From Parastagonospora avenae f. sp. tritici 18332-5 (Eukaryota; Ascomycota; Dothideomycetes; Pleosporales; Phaeosphaeriaceae), in contig JAFJTR010000006.1 in NCBI GenBank assembly GCA_022559985.1, positions 558,001 to 622,000 of the forward strand: DNA of 64,000 bases, in the 5' to 3' direction. Each line of letters begins with the position of its first letter. The first letter of the stretch is position 1. Shown here piece by piece: positions 10,868-21,409 of this stretch. The position numbers were made by a program, and so were the translations under genes. The notes under the pieces are model-generated. The model was not told where the DNA came from. It did no database searches and was given only the letters and a program-made list of their open reading frames with translations.

Positions 10868-11182
10868 GATGCTTGTAGTGATGGTGGATGATAGCGAGAG
10901 TCAACAGTATACGATAACGAATTGTTGTTGTAAGGACTAGTGTCGATGTACGGTGAGTGAAACTTGTTAGGAAAAGAAACCCGGGTTGTTTAGCTTGGGT
11001 CAGTTGAGTCAGGTGCGGTTGATTCGTGAGCAAAGGAAGGGAGAGTGGACGCGGAAGGTGCGTTGGCACCCAACATCGAACACGACACGAGAGATTCAAT
11101 ACAGATCATCCATGGATGCTTCTGAGATTGTCACATGAAGTACCTGCTCCGGATCCCTGAGCACAGCAAACAGAAGCTGCCG

Positions 11183-12082
11183 CTACGATTTCTTCCCCCA
11201 CCTGACCCTCCTAGCTGTATGTTTCCTCCAAGTCACCGGCGCCGACGCTCCGTATCGCAATGCATAGCACTTCTCCATATCAGTGCCTTCTCTCGGTCTC
11301 CAATATGGTAGATACTGGTCCAGCTGCTTGCGCTCCCCGAAAGCTGGGTGATCATGCACCCGTAGTGACGGGCTGACGACAGCTTTGAGTCTCCACGCTG
11401 TGTAGTCTTCTGCAATGGCGGCTTCCTAACCCGGTCCGAGGAGTATGGCGAGGTTGTCGGGTGTGTCTTCGCCAATGGCGATGAGGCGGAAGACGGGGTA
11501 CCTGAGGGAGGTTCAGTACATACAAGCAGCGAGGGAAACGGTGAGGACACATTTTATGCCCAAGCTCACAAGATAGGAACTGCGTTGGGTTGAGGGAAAC
11601 AGCAAGCGTAAACGGAAGGCCAATGACCGTGCTTCGGGCGTATAGGGGGCGATACAATGCCAGTAGTATAAAGCGCTTATAGCATGCGCACCGCCGAGGG
11701 GTCCATTTCTGTCGCTATCGCTAGGTGATGTTTGTGTGGCACAATTCATGGAGGCATCTGGCTGCGCGGAAGGCGTGTGTGACTGTCCCTCAGTGCAGTA
11801 CTCGTCGCTCTTGGGAAGAAGGTCCATATCGGATGCATCCAAATTCGTGTCAAGCTGCGCTGATTGTGGACGGTCCGGTAACATTTGGAGAGAGGGTGTG
11901 TCGCTTAAAGGAGAAGAACGGTCAACTTGGTTTGCCCATACTACGACTTCATGGAGCTTCTCATACTTCCCCCATTGGAGCAGCAGTCTTCCGTTTGTTG
12001 ATGTCTCCCGAATCTTTTCTCGTCGTTCAAGGCGTCGGACAGGCCCGCTGTGGCGGATCCGAGGATGAGCGTAAGTGGACAT
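11183..12082 (-). pseudogene. Second probable gene relic
   Basis: From ATG 12082 (MSTYAHPRIRHSGPV) a 171-codon frame runs to a GTGAGC donor at 11569. After the CTCAG acceptor at 11502 a protein-like block follows (FRLIAIGEDTPDNLAILLG, then WRLKAVVSPSLRVHDHPAFG), ending TAG at 11185-11183. Two defects are visible: the second block is in a frame that the donor and acceptor do not connect to, and it contains an in-frame TAG at 11428-11426. No family is recognised. Because the intron placement is a guess, an undetected exon could explain the frame change but not the TAG. It lies directly upstream of the other decayed gene, on the same strand. Confidence 0.4.
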
Positions 12083-12386
12083 GATGGTATTAATGAGAGT
12101 GTTGTCGTGGAAGAATGTGGCGCATCAGAAGCGAAAGTGGACGGACGAAGTGATGGATTGGAGTAGCAAAAGTACAGTGGCTGATGCTCGAGAATCTCTT
12201 AGTCCTGCCTCTCCTGCCTCCTTCAGTTTGGCAGCTGCTCAGTGTTCATCTTCAGAGCAGAGGCAGGTGCGCGGCACTACTGCGCTGATAGACGGTGGTC
12301 CACGTACTCGTCCATGCTTCTCACTACGATACCACATGCGCTTGTTCTATTGATCTTCTTGTATACCACAGTGGCCACACCTGCGC
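12083..12386. other. Spacer, no gene seen
   Basis: About 300 bases between the relic and the NudC stop codon. No frame with ATG and family resemblance. Confidence 0.5.
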
Positions 12387-13014
12387 TCACTCCATCTTGA
12401 CGTTGGAGAAGTCCATCTCGGGATGCTGCGCCTTGAATTTCTCCAAAAGGTCCAGCTTCTTCTGCTCGTCGCTGGTGGGCTTGCCTGCCTCCTTCTGGCG
12501 CTGGTCAAACATCATCTTCTCGACCATGCCCCGCGTCTCGCCGTCCAGGTCGCCCAGCTTGCTGTTCTCAGGCTGGATCTTGCTGGTGTCAATCTTGGGC
12601 GCCGAGGTGATGACATGCGCCCACCACTCCAGCTGGTTCTGCTTGTCCAGGTGGATCTCAATGTCTTTGCCGGTATTGGTGGGCGAGAGGGTCCATGTGG
12701 AGTCGTCGACGCGGATTGCATGGGGGAGTTCGCCCTGTGAGGTAAGCTCGTCAGTCACATTCACGGCTGCACATGCATAGGGCGCACACATCAATGAAGG
12801 GCTCCTGGCCCTTGATGCCGACCTTGAGCGTGTTCCTGCCAATCTTGACGTCGAGGTCCTTGCCCTTGTACTTGGCGTCAATGCCAATGGTGATGTCGAG
12901 GTCCTTGATGGTCTGGTCCCATTTGTAGGGCAGCGCCGCCTGCTCGGCCTGTTCCTTTGCGAGCGCCTCGGCGTCGGCCTTCTTCTTGTCTTCGGGCGGA
13001 GGGGAGCCTGACAT
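12387..13014 (-). CDS. nudC: NudC nuclear-movement protein (CS-domain co-chaperone)
   Basis: Two exons on the minus strand, 13014-12790 and 12734-12387, join at phase 0 into 190 residues; the intron (12735-12789) has a GTGTGC donor and ends CTCACAG. Residues about 1-27 are a charged, Ala/Glu/Lys-rich start. Residues about 28-125 are the CS (p23-like) domain: YKWDQTIKDLDITIGI, LDVKIGRNTLKVGIKGQEPFID, then DDSTWTLSP and DIEIHLDKQNQLEWWAHVI, with the conserved WW pair. The C-terminal helical tail (DGETRGMVEKMMFDQRQKE, KFKAQHPEMDFSN) is the typical NudC ending. In Aspergillus nidulans NudC supports nuclear migration through the dynein/NudF pathway and acts with Hsp90. It is divergent from the ANTH gene over about 380 bases, so the two may share a promoter. 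The assignment is firm. Confidence 0.93.
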
Positions 13015-13394
13015 GGCGCGTCGAGTGCACGTGATTTTTTAGAGACGGTGTTGGTGGTGGGGGCTTATGTTTGGTGTTTCGTTTGGCAGCTTGCAGCTTG
13101 AATGTTTGGGCGCGGAGGGGTGTTTGGCGGGTGCCCATCGTCATGCACGTCCGTGTCTTCATTACCCTCTCCGGCCCGGATCTACAGCTAAACGACGACG
13201 TGCCGGCGCGACAGCTTCACCTCTATTGATAACGAAACAGCGTCTCTCCTATTCATTGATATTCACCGCCATGCCGCGATAGAAGCCGCGAAGCTCCAGC
13301 AACAGCTACCCAGAAACGACGACCTCCCGGGCATCCACACCCGACCACAGGGCCCCTCCGCAGCGCATTGCCCGAAAAAGAGGCTTAAGGAGAC
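13015..13394. promoter_or_regulatory. Divergent promoter between nudC and ANTH gene
   Basis: The 380 bases between two divergent ATGs must hold both promoters. No TATA box is obvious, as expected for housekeeping genes. Pyrimidine-rich tracts lie next to the minus-strand ATG. Confidence 0.5.
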
Positions 13395-15542
13395 ATGGCG
13401 AGCTCCTTCGAAAAGAGCGTCAAAGGCGGCACCAAGATCAAGGTAGGCATTCGCTGTCCTCTCCAGTTCCCGTCGCAACGCTACACAGTGCACTCTGGCA
13501 AGGGTCCATGACAGGCCGACTGACACGCACGTGTAGCTTGCTGCCCCAAAGTCCAAATACGTCGAGCATATCTTGGTCGCCACGCACGCGGGGGAAGCCG
13601 GCGTCGCGGAGATATTTCGCGCCCTCACGAACCGCCTGCGCGACTCGACGTGGACCATTGTCTTCAAGAGCTTGATCATCGTGCATCTCATGATACGGGA
13701 GGGCGAGCCCGAGGTCACGCTCCGCTACCTGTCGCAGAACCCCCAGCGAAAACTGGCAATCAATTCCTTCACACAGGGTATGTCATGATCCACACCATTC
13801 ACCGGCACGGCTGCTGACGCGGTACGACACCTGGGCAGTCCAGACCCAAGGCCACAACATCCAGACTTACTCGGACTATCTGCTCAGGCGCGCAATCGAG
13901 TATGGCACGACCAAGGTGGACTATGTGCGTGGAGGAGAAGGGCGGCTCAAGCGGCTGACCATCGACAAGGGCCTCCTGCGCGAAGCAGAGAGCGTCCAGG
14001 ATCAGATCCGATATCTGCTCAAGTGCCAGGTACAGCCGACATGCATGGAGCAGACTTCAAGCGCTGACGCCGAGTGATGCAGCCTTTCGATGATGAGCCC
14101 GAGAACGAAATCACCCTGACGGCTTTCCGACTGCTTACCATGGACCTGCTGGTGCTGTTCCATGTGTCGAACGAGGGCACCATCAATATTCTGGGTAAGT
14201 AGGCCACCCGCTTGACATCGCCCCAGTGCTGATATTGGGCTTAGAACGCTACTTCGAACTGTCCAAGCCCGATGCAACTCGCGCCCTCCAAATCTACCGG
14301 ATATTCGTAAAACAGACCGACGCTGTGGTGCAATACCTCAGCTTGGCGCGATCGCATGAGCATTCGACAAGACTAGAGATACCGAAGATCAAGCACGCAC
14401 CCACTAGTCTGGCGGCGTCGTTGGAAGAATACTTGAACGACAAGGATTTTGAGATCAACCGCCGGCAGTACCTTGCGGAGAAGGAGGCGAAGAAGAACGG
14501 TGGAAAGGTGACAAACGGAAGCAGCAGGCCACAAGAATCGAAACCTGTAGCGCAGACCACGCCTGCAAGCCAGCCAACACCAGCGCAACCGCCGCCAAAT
14601 GCAAATGCGCCATTGATTGATCTTTTTGCGTCCATCGAAGACAACCAGCAAACCATGGCTACTCAGCCCATGATGCAACAGCAGTATCCGCAACAGACTG
14701 GTTTCCAACAACAGGGCTTCCAAGTCCCCCTGCAGACTGCTAACATGGGCTTCCAACAGCAGCAGCCTTTCAGCCCTACAGGTGGCCAAGGCACGAATCC
14801 TTTCCAAATTCAGCAACAACCGCAAGCGCCACAAATGCAGATGCCGCCACAACCCATCCAGACACAGTTCACAGGAGCTGGCTTTGGTGGATATACTCCG
14901 CAGCCCTTCAGTCCGCAAAACTCGCTGGCTCCGATACCACAGAACGGCATGCCCGACTTTTCACAGCAACCAGCGCAGCAGCACATGCAAATACCCACAA
15001 TCGCTGAGCCGCTGCAGCCACAGCAAACTTCCACAAACCCCTTCCGCCAGTCTATGCTACCCAGTTTAACGGGCACTGCCGATACCAATCTATTGAACAG
15101 CTCGGCTGGTGCCAATTCTTTGAACCGGCAATCAACCAACCCATTCGCGAAGCCCAATACTGGTTTTGCGCCATCACAATCGCCCGTCAACTCCTCACCT
15201 TTCGCTCAGCCTAACGCTCAATCGTCACCGTTTGCGCCGATGCAACAGCCATCGCAGTTACAGCCTATGCAGCCGATGCAACCCATGGCCACAGGCACGA
15301 ACCCATTCGCACGGCAACCCTCGCCTCAGAGCGCTACATCATCACAAGGCGGCTTGACTGTTAACGCGACAGGAAGCACAAACCCCTTCCGACAGAGTGC
15401 GTTTGTAAACCAACAAACGGGCCAAGGGTGGCAAAGCACAGGACAAGGAACCATTGGCGGAATGGATCTGAACCAAGTCCCAACCACAAACATATTTCCA
15501 CGGCCTGGGCAGCAACAACAAACGCAGAATTTCCTTGGTTAG
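13395..15542 (+). CDS. AP180/CALM-type ANTH clathrin adaptor
   Basis: Five exons, 13395-13442, 13537-13777, 13839-14029, 14083-14194 and 14245-15542, give 629 residues with all phases consistent. Residues 1 to about 280 form the ANTH domain: MASSFEKSVKGGTKIK followed by LAAPKSKYVEHILVATH, which supplies the lysine-rich phosphoinositide site. Then come STWTIVFKSLIIVHLMIREG, YSDYLLRRAIEYGTTKVDYVR and LLVLFHVSNEGTINILERYF. From about residue 330 on the protein is Gln/Pro/Asn-rich and disordered, with five NPF motifs (TNPFQI, TNPFRQ twice, TNPFAK, TNPFAR) that bind EH-domain proteins such as Ede1 or Pan1. IDLFAS is a likely clathrin- or adaptor-binding short motif. This is the layout of yeast Yap1801/Yap1802, early endocytic adaptors at the plasma membrane. 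The assignment is firm. Confidence 0.93.
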
Positions 15543-15740
15543 ATCAGCTGTTCATTCTTTGCGCTGGCGTTCCTTGGGCAAACACTTTCTCTTTTTCACT
15601 TTTTGGAGGTCGCAGCTCCATTATCTAGACCGAGCTGTGGGAAACGCATTGATGGGACTGCTGCTGGATAATGAAGGGCGGGAGATGGCGGACTGTCTTT
15701 CCATACAGACCAATCGCACGACACCGGGAGCGTAATTTCC

Positions 15741-15746
15741 AATAAA
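15741..15746 (+). terminator. AATAAA polyadenylation signal after the ANTH gene
   Basis: A canonical AATAAA about 200 bases after the stop at 15542, followed by TTAATATCG and a GT-rich run (GAGTGTTGTTTTGTTGCGTG), a good 3'-end arrangement. Confidence 0.5.
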
Positions 15747-17528
15747 CATTAATATCGTCCAAGAGTGTTGTTTTGTTGCGTGTACGATTTCAGACATCTA
15801 TGCAAGGTAAAGACCCGCATCTGGCCCACGCGCGACGCTCAAGAAGCTCCACCAACACCCCACCAACACCAACATGGCTCACCGTTTTGACGCCAGCTCA
15901 CGCAGCGCATAAGAATCTAAATCCCCAATCTAAATACCAACCGGAGATTTTCCTGGTTTTGCAGAAAGTCTTGGAAGAGCGTTTCACGTATAGATTACCA
16001 AGACCACCGGGGGTAAGCGGTATGGGAAATGAGATTCTAGGGTAACAAACAGTACCTGGCTGACGGATAGAGTGTGATGTGGTTTGCGGGGGAAGGGAGA
16101 GCATATGAGGGTTCATCTATGCAGTGATGGGGTTGGCGAAGGGGAGAGAATGGGTTGGTAGGGATGGGGTGGGAAGGAGATTTGAGATGGTGGTTGACTG
16201 AGTGATGTCGTACGAGAAGGTAGGTGATTAGCACCAATTGACGGCAGAGTAGGACTGGTGATGATGAGATAGGGCGTGGTTACAGATGTGAATGTCGAGA
16301 TGCGATATGTCTTCGTGGAATGGTATTTGGCAAGTTGACGACATAAGAGTTGGATAACTGTATCATAAGGTACACAAATCTTGATTCTGCTACCAGCTCG
16401 CAGTGCCGTTGCAATACAGGGGCATGTATTCTGACGATGAAAGTGCATATGTGCGGTGTTGCCATCATGCTGGGCCTTGTTGAGTCTCTCCGCCCCTCGA
16501 TGGTCTGATCAGTCGAATTCGAGGGGTTCTTCTTCGGCGCCAATCTTGTGATTAGGAGGGATGGGAGAGGGAAGACGAATCGAACTAGATAAATGTTGGC
16601 AGGCCGGGATCATGCTGTCAATGCAATGGCACGTACTTACATCCGCTCGCTCCATCTCATGCCGATGAGGTCGTGGAGAAGGCTTCTTGCCCTTGCTGTA
16701 TCTGGTTGCCTCGCGGTATCCGATGTCCAAGGAGCTCAAGGAGCAGCTACGTACAGAACGTAAGAGGCCCAACAGCCGCTCGTTCCGAGTTACACACAAC
16801 GCGGGGATGTCGCGCCGCTTTTCCACCTGGACAGTGAAGGAACAGACGTCCCATGAGAATGTTGCTTCGCATTGTGAATCTCTCTCGATGTACTCGCAAC
16901 TATGACCCGCATCTCTTGCCGCTCTCCGAGTACCTACATGCGGCGTTGCGCAGATGGTCGCGCCTCAGTGGCATGATAATGTTTCGAGATAGCGCCGGGG
17001 GCTTTTGACGTCGACTCCACTTGCCGATTCACCGCCGCTGAAACGTTCATGCCGCTGAAATCCAGGAGCGCCGTATACCGTATGCGGATAGTTGTGCTTC
17101 ACATCCGCGCGCGTAGGGTCAGGTCATGGACTGAAGTCGATGGGCTCTTAGATTGGTGCTTTCGATGACAAACATGACCGTCTTTGTCGTATTGGTTACA
17201 ATTATGGATGTAATACTTCTTCATGTAATGCAGCTCGACCAAGCGAACTGATCAGCTGCATCATGATCTTCACATTCCCATGCGAAAGTTGCATTAACTG
17301 AGACCACATAAGACCGGGCTAGGTTCCACAGCCGTGGGTAGCTCTATCGTATCCAGGCCTGTGCTATTATCGACACAAAGGGGATGAGCTTGGCAAGCTT
17401 GATTGTCGTTCTCGATCCTTCGAAAAGAGTCACGGACTGTACTCCGTGGTCTGTGTCGCTGAATCTCTCCGTTGCACTTGCATCTGCCGAGGGCCCATGC
17501 TGAACGGGAACTATGATGTCTTGTCATG

Positions 17529-18209
17529 TCAGTCTGACTCCTGAGTGCTCCCCGAGCTGGCAGTAGACGCGGGCCTGCTCATCTGAAACTTGTAAGTCTC
17601 CACATATAAGTTTTGGCTGGGAGCGGGGCTGTTGTCTGGGTGGTGAAGGAGGTGAAAGCCATCGTATCCATCTCGACAGCATTGAGCTTCATAAGCCAAG
17701 ACCTCCGTTCCGTGTTCTGAGGCAGCGAAACGCTCGAAACACGCCTCTTGGCAGTGAGCATGGAGATTGATGTGGAGTGGGCGGACCTCGGGAACTAGTG
17801 TTTGACAGTTTTTCCGCCAGAATTGTCCCGCGCCAGAACACCAGCAACAACACGACTTGCCCACATACGGAATGGGCACATAACATGTCAAACAACCTCT
17901 CCAATGGGATGAAGCGAAGACCGAGATCTCAGCGGGTGCATGAACACGGTGGACTTGCCCTAATCGGATGCCAAGATCTGATTCCGCGATGCATAACAGC
18001 CCACTGTCGCCTGTAGAGTACCATAGTCCACCAACCACAGGAACATTGCCGGATCCGTCGAAGCGCCCAGGTCGAAGCACCCGTATGATTGTAGAGTCAA
18101 TGACACCATGCGACCAGGCGCTCGGTACTTGGGTATCAGTAGCCCAGGATCTCTGGGGCGTGGACCTCGCTTCGTCCCGCGCAATCTCATTCGAGACTAC
18201 CAAGGACAC
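17529..18209 (-). other. Long cysteine-rich open frame, uncertain
   Basis: A 226-codon open frame that starts at GTG; no ATG opens it, so if real it needs an upstream exon. Its centre is rich in Cys and His: RGCLTCYVPIPYVGKSCCC, then INLHAHCQEACFERFAA, which resembles a metal-binding domain of unknown type. The end is Ser/Thr-rich (SRPASTASSGSTQESD). A frame of this length is only marginally beyond chance for DNA of this composition, and its 5' half overlaps the promoter of the LPMO gene on the other strand. Confidence 0.22.
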
Positions 18210-18332
18210 GATGGGGAATCAAACAATCGAAGGCCTGTTTCAAAACAGTGCAACAGCAGAGCTAGACGTTATGTGGCGTCTCGGCCATTTGGCGACACTG
18301 AACATGGCCGAAGTAGCGGTTGGTCCTGAAGG

Positions 18333-18340
18333 TATAAGTA
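18333..18340 (+). promoter_or_regulatory. Possible TATA box of the AA9 gene
   Basis: TATAAGTA 171 bases before the ATG at 18511, followed by a pyrimidine-rich leader (CTTTCGCTTCTTACCTTTCC). Confidence 0.45.
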
Positions 18341-18510
18341 GAAAGGGCATCGCGACCATATTGAACTCATCATTGCATCAGCTCACTTTCGCTTCTTACC
18401 TTTCCACAGCTCGGTCTGTCATTCTTTTACATTCAAACCAGTCATTCGCTCGAATCAGCCTTGCTTAGAAACACCTTCGTTTTCCACAATTCCATCGATC
18501 CCAAATCAAG

Positions 18511-19593
18511 ATGCTCTACACTACTGCCACCGTCGCTCTCCTTGCGGGCATGATGCCCATGGCTTCTGCCCACTACTTCTTCGACCAGCTTGTTGTTAAC
18601 GGCGTGGCTTCACCTGATTACGTCCGCTCCAATACCAGACCGATATCTTATATGCCGACAAAGTGGAAGAATTCCTTCGATAATACCACCCCTGACTCTA
18701 TCGACTTCAGATGCAACGTCGGAGCTACCAACAAGGGAGCGAAGGCCACTGCTAAGGTGAAGCCTGGAGACTCCCTCGCCATGACCCTTGGTGTGAAGGC
18801 AAAGATGGAGCACCCTGGTCCCGGCCAGGTCTACATGTCAAAGGCCCCCACCACTGCTGGTGCCTATGACGGCTCCGGTAAGTGGTTCAAGATCCACCAG
18901 GAGACCATCTGCAACCCAGCGGGCGACATCAAGAAAGATGCTTGGTGCACATGGGCCAAGGACCGCATCTCCTTCAAGATCCCGCAGGGAATCCCTGACG
19001 GTGACTACCTCATCCGCTCTGAGCACATTGGTCTCCACGGTGCCCATGACGGCCAGGCTGAGTTCTACTACGGATGTGCTCAGGTCACTGTCTCTGGTGG
19101 ATCTGGCACGCTTCCCAATGGCGTGTTGATTCCTGGAATTTACAAGTCAACCGACCCTGAGGTTAACTTCAGCGTCTGGAACGGCAAGAAGGACTACCCT
19201 GCCAAGGGTCCCGGTCCTGCTGTCTTCACTCCTGGCACTTCTACCACCCCTCCTACCGATTCCTCTCCTTCGTCTGCACCGGTTCCCTCTGCGCCAGCCC
19301 CCTCTAAGCCGGCTGCCTCAGCGCCTGCACCCTCGGCACCAGCTCCCTCCAAGCCTGCTCCGTCAGCACCCGCTCCTTCTGCGCCTGCGCCTTCTGCACC
19401 AGCTCCTTCTGGGCCCGCACCTCCACCAGCACCTCCCTCCGACGACGACTACCCCACCGATGACTACCCCACCGGCGATGTTCCCTCCAAGCCTGCTGAG
19501 GTACCAGCTGCCCAGGCCAGCGCTGACCCCTCAAAGTGTGGCATGTTCGTCCGCCGCCATGCCCGCGACATCGCCAACTTCATTGGCTTGTAA
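18511..19593 (+). CDS. AA9 lytic polysaccharide monooxygenase
   Basis: A single exon of 360 residues. The signal peptide (MLYTTATVALLAGMMPMASA) ends just before HYFFDQLVVNG, so His21 becomes the mature N-terminal His1 of the copper histidine brace. The second copper histidine is at about residue 101 (KMEHPGPGQVYMSKAP) and the axial tyrosine is in QAEFYYGCAQV (about residue 187). Other family features: WFKIHQETICNP, ISFKIPQGIPDGDYLIRSEH and GLHGAHDGQAE. These enzymes oxidatively cleave cellulose or other beta-glucans outside the cell. From about residue 250 on there is a Pro/Ala/Ser linker of PAPS-type repeats, then an acidic DDDYPTDDYPTGD patch and a short basic end (CGMFVRRHARDIANFIGL). There is no CBM1. 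The catalytic assignment is firm; substrate preference cannot be read. Confidence 0.93.
   Translation: MLYTTATVALLAGMMPMASAHYFFDQLVVNGVASPDYVRSNTRPISYMPTKWKNSFDNTTPDSIDFRCNVGATNKGAKATAKVKPGDSLAMTLGVKAKMEHPGPGQVYMSKAPTTAGAYDGSGKWFKIHQETICNPAGDIKKDAWCTWAKDRISFKIPQGIPDGDYLIRSEHIGLHGAHDGQAEFYYGCAQVTVSGGSGTLPNGVLIPGIYKSTDPEVNFSVWNGKKDYPAKGPGPAVFTPGTSTTPPTDSSPSSAPVPSAPAPSKPAASAPAPSAPAPSKPAPSAPAPSAPAPSAPAPSGPAPPPAPPSDDDYPTDDYPTGDVPSKPAEVPAAQASADPSKCGMFVRRHARDIANFIGL
19250..19440 (+). repeat. PAPSxPAPS low-complexity repeats in the AA9 linker
   Basis: Imperfect repeats coding for PAPS(A/K)PAPS; the DNA is C-rich with GCACCCGCTCC-type units. A flexible, probably O-glycosylated linker is expected. Confidence 0.75.
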
Positions 19594-20459
19594 ACACGCC
19601 ATTCTGTATCACTATCATCTTTGATGTGGCACGACAAAAAGGAGACGAACCTGAGATGACCCTTCTTTTCTCTTCTCAGTTAGCGAATGGTGTTCTTCAC
19701 TTCTTGTATATGCTCAGTGAGCTCCTTGTATCTATTATACTATACCTACGCAACATAAGCGAATTTCTGCAGTCACAAATCTCGCTTCGCCTTGTGCCTT
19801 AAAGTGCCATGATGAGGTAGCTTCAGTCTGACTAATCAATTCCTCTGTAATTCGCATGCGGCTCTGTAGCATGAAAGGACGCGTGTTCGTTTTGCATCGC
19901 GGATTCGCCTTCCAATAGGCAACAGCTTACCGGCTACCAGGTGACTGTCAGGTACCCGTCTGACGGCGCCCTGAACATCGCCGCGCCTAGTGGCGAATAT
20001 GCGAACACCAGCTTGCACGGCCTTCCAGTCATACACGACGAGCGCAATACGTCACATGCTCGAGAAGTGGGTGTGTTCAAGCCTCAGAGGCTTTTCAGGC
20101 GTGCAACTGGATCGGGCGGTTCACGCGACAAGCAGCCAATCAATGTATCGCAAATCTCACCAGCCACTTGAGGCGGTGCTGAGGCAGGGGTGCGTTCACG
20201 CGGCAGTGCTAAATGGTGGGATGATGAATGACATTGATGTTCTGGGGGTTTTTAGGCAAGTGAAACATTTTGTGACTGATTACATATATGTGACCTAGGG
20301 AGGACTTGCACAGTTTGCTCGTTCCTTCATTGCTACTAGTATAAAGTCCTGCAAGTTTCTGACACTGTAGCACCATCATACCATCACACGTCGCATTCAT
20401 TTTGAATTATCTTCACACTCTTAAGGAGTCCCAACACGCATTTGAGAGCTTTTGACACC
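19594..20459. other. Intergenic, no gene seen
   Basis: No supported frame. The last 60 bases before 20460 are a normal leader ending CACC-ATG. Confidence 0.55.
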
Positions 20460-21122
20460 ATGTCTTACCTTCACCTCTCCCACATGCGTACACGAGAGCG
20501 CTCCCCTTCTCCACCACGACACTCCATCATCCGTCGCGACACCAAGCGGTCTCGCTTCATCACTCTCACAGACGATGAGGACGACGGCCACGACGACTAC
20601 CCATACTCCGCAAGCCACCGGCCAGTGAAGCCATCTCGCGCCCTCACCATCCGGGACCAACCATCCTCACTTGAGCGCTACAACATCTGGAGCGATAGAA
20701 ACAAAAGAGAAGAACGAGACGAAGACAAAGCCTACGAGCGAGTGCACTCCCACAGACGCCACGACGAAGCCTTCGACGCGGAAGAACGCGACTTCCGCCT
20801 CAAAGTTGCAGCTTCTATCTCTCGCCCCCGGCCACTTTCTTCACACCACCATCACCGTGAAGCTCATGTCTGGCCCGGTGACATGTTCCGTCGCAAGGAG
20901 AAGTGGGTCGATGAAGGCTGGGAGACTCGCGAGAGATCACGCTCGCGGTCAAAATCGCGGGAGGTTGCCGGAAGTAGAGACAGCTTCTGGGGTGATGGCG
21001 GATTTTGGGGTGAGAGGGATGAAGCGAAGGAGAGTGATGATGAGAAAGTGACGAGGTATCGCAAGATTAAGAGGACGAAGACGGAGGAATGGACGCCTTT
21101 GAGAGGGTGGCGTCGGATCTAA
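20460..21122 (+). CDS. Small charged Arg/Ser-rich protein, unknown function
   Basis: A single exon of 220 residues starting at an ATG in good context (GACACCATGTC). It is very hydrophilic, with many Arg, Asp, Glu and His residues: RTRERSPSPPRHSIIRRD near the start, a DDEDDGHDDYPY acidic patch, an HHHH run, and RERSRSRSKSRE near residue 165. No signal peptide or membrane segment is visible. Tryptophans recur in the C-terminal third (FWGDGGFWGERDE, EWTPLRGWRRI), suggesting a conserved ending. RS dipeptides are seen in RNA-processing proteins, but no RNA-binding domain is present. No family is recognised. Codon use and length favour a real gene. Confidence 0.65.
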   Translation: MSYLHLSHMRTRERSPSPPRHSIIRRDTKRSRFITLTDDEDDGHDDYPYSASHRPVKPSRALTIRDQPSSLERYNIWSDRNKREERDEDKAYERVHSHRRHDEAFDAEERDFRLKVAASISRPRPLSSHHHHREAHVWPGDMFRRKEKWVDEGWETRERSRSRSKSREVAGSRDSFWGDGGFWGERDEAKESDDEKVTRYRKIKRTKTEEWTPLRGWRRI

Positions 21123-21409
21123 GAATGCTTTGGAAGTTCTTTGCTAGTGTCGATGGTCGTAATCTGGCGCTTTTGCTTTCATAACAGATTGTCGCTTTGT
21201 CTTTTCTCTTATATAGATTTTCTTGTTTGACTTGGGATATCTTCAGACACTATGTTTGTCTTGGTAGAGTCTGGAGTTTGGTGCTCCTACCTTAGTTTGA
21301 TTTCGTTGATATACCCGCTGCACTAAGACAGCTACAAATTGAAAGCAATTGCAGAGTGGCAACATAAAGCGTTATCGTGGAGGTATTCAGAGTTGCGTAG
21401 ATGACAAAA

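Larger units (their letters stand above)
15543..18510. other. 3-kb gene-poor stretch
   Basis: No recognisable gene. The only notable frame is the cysteine-rich minus-strand one at 17529-18209, listed separately. The last 200 bases are promoter of the LPMO gene, with TATAAGTA at 18333-18340. Confidence 0.5.
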
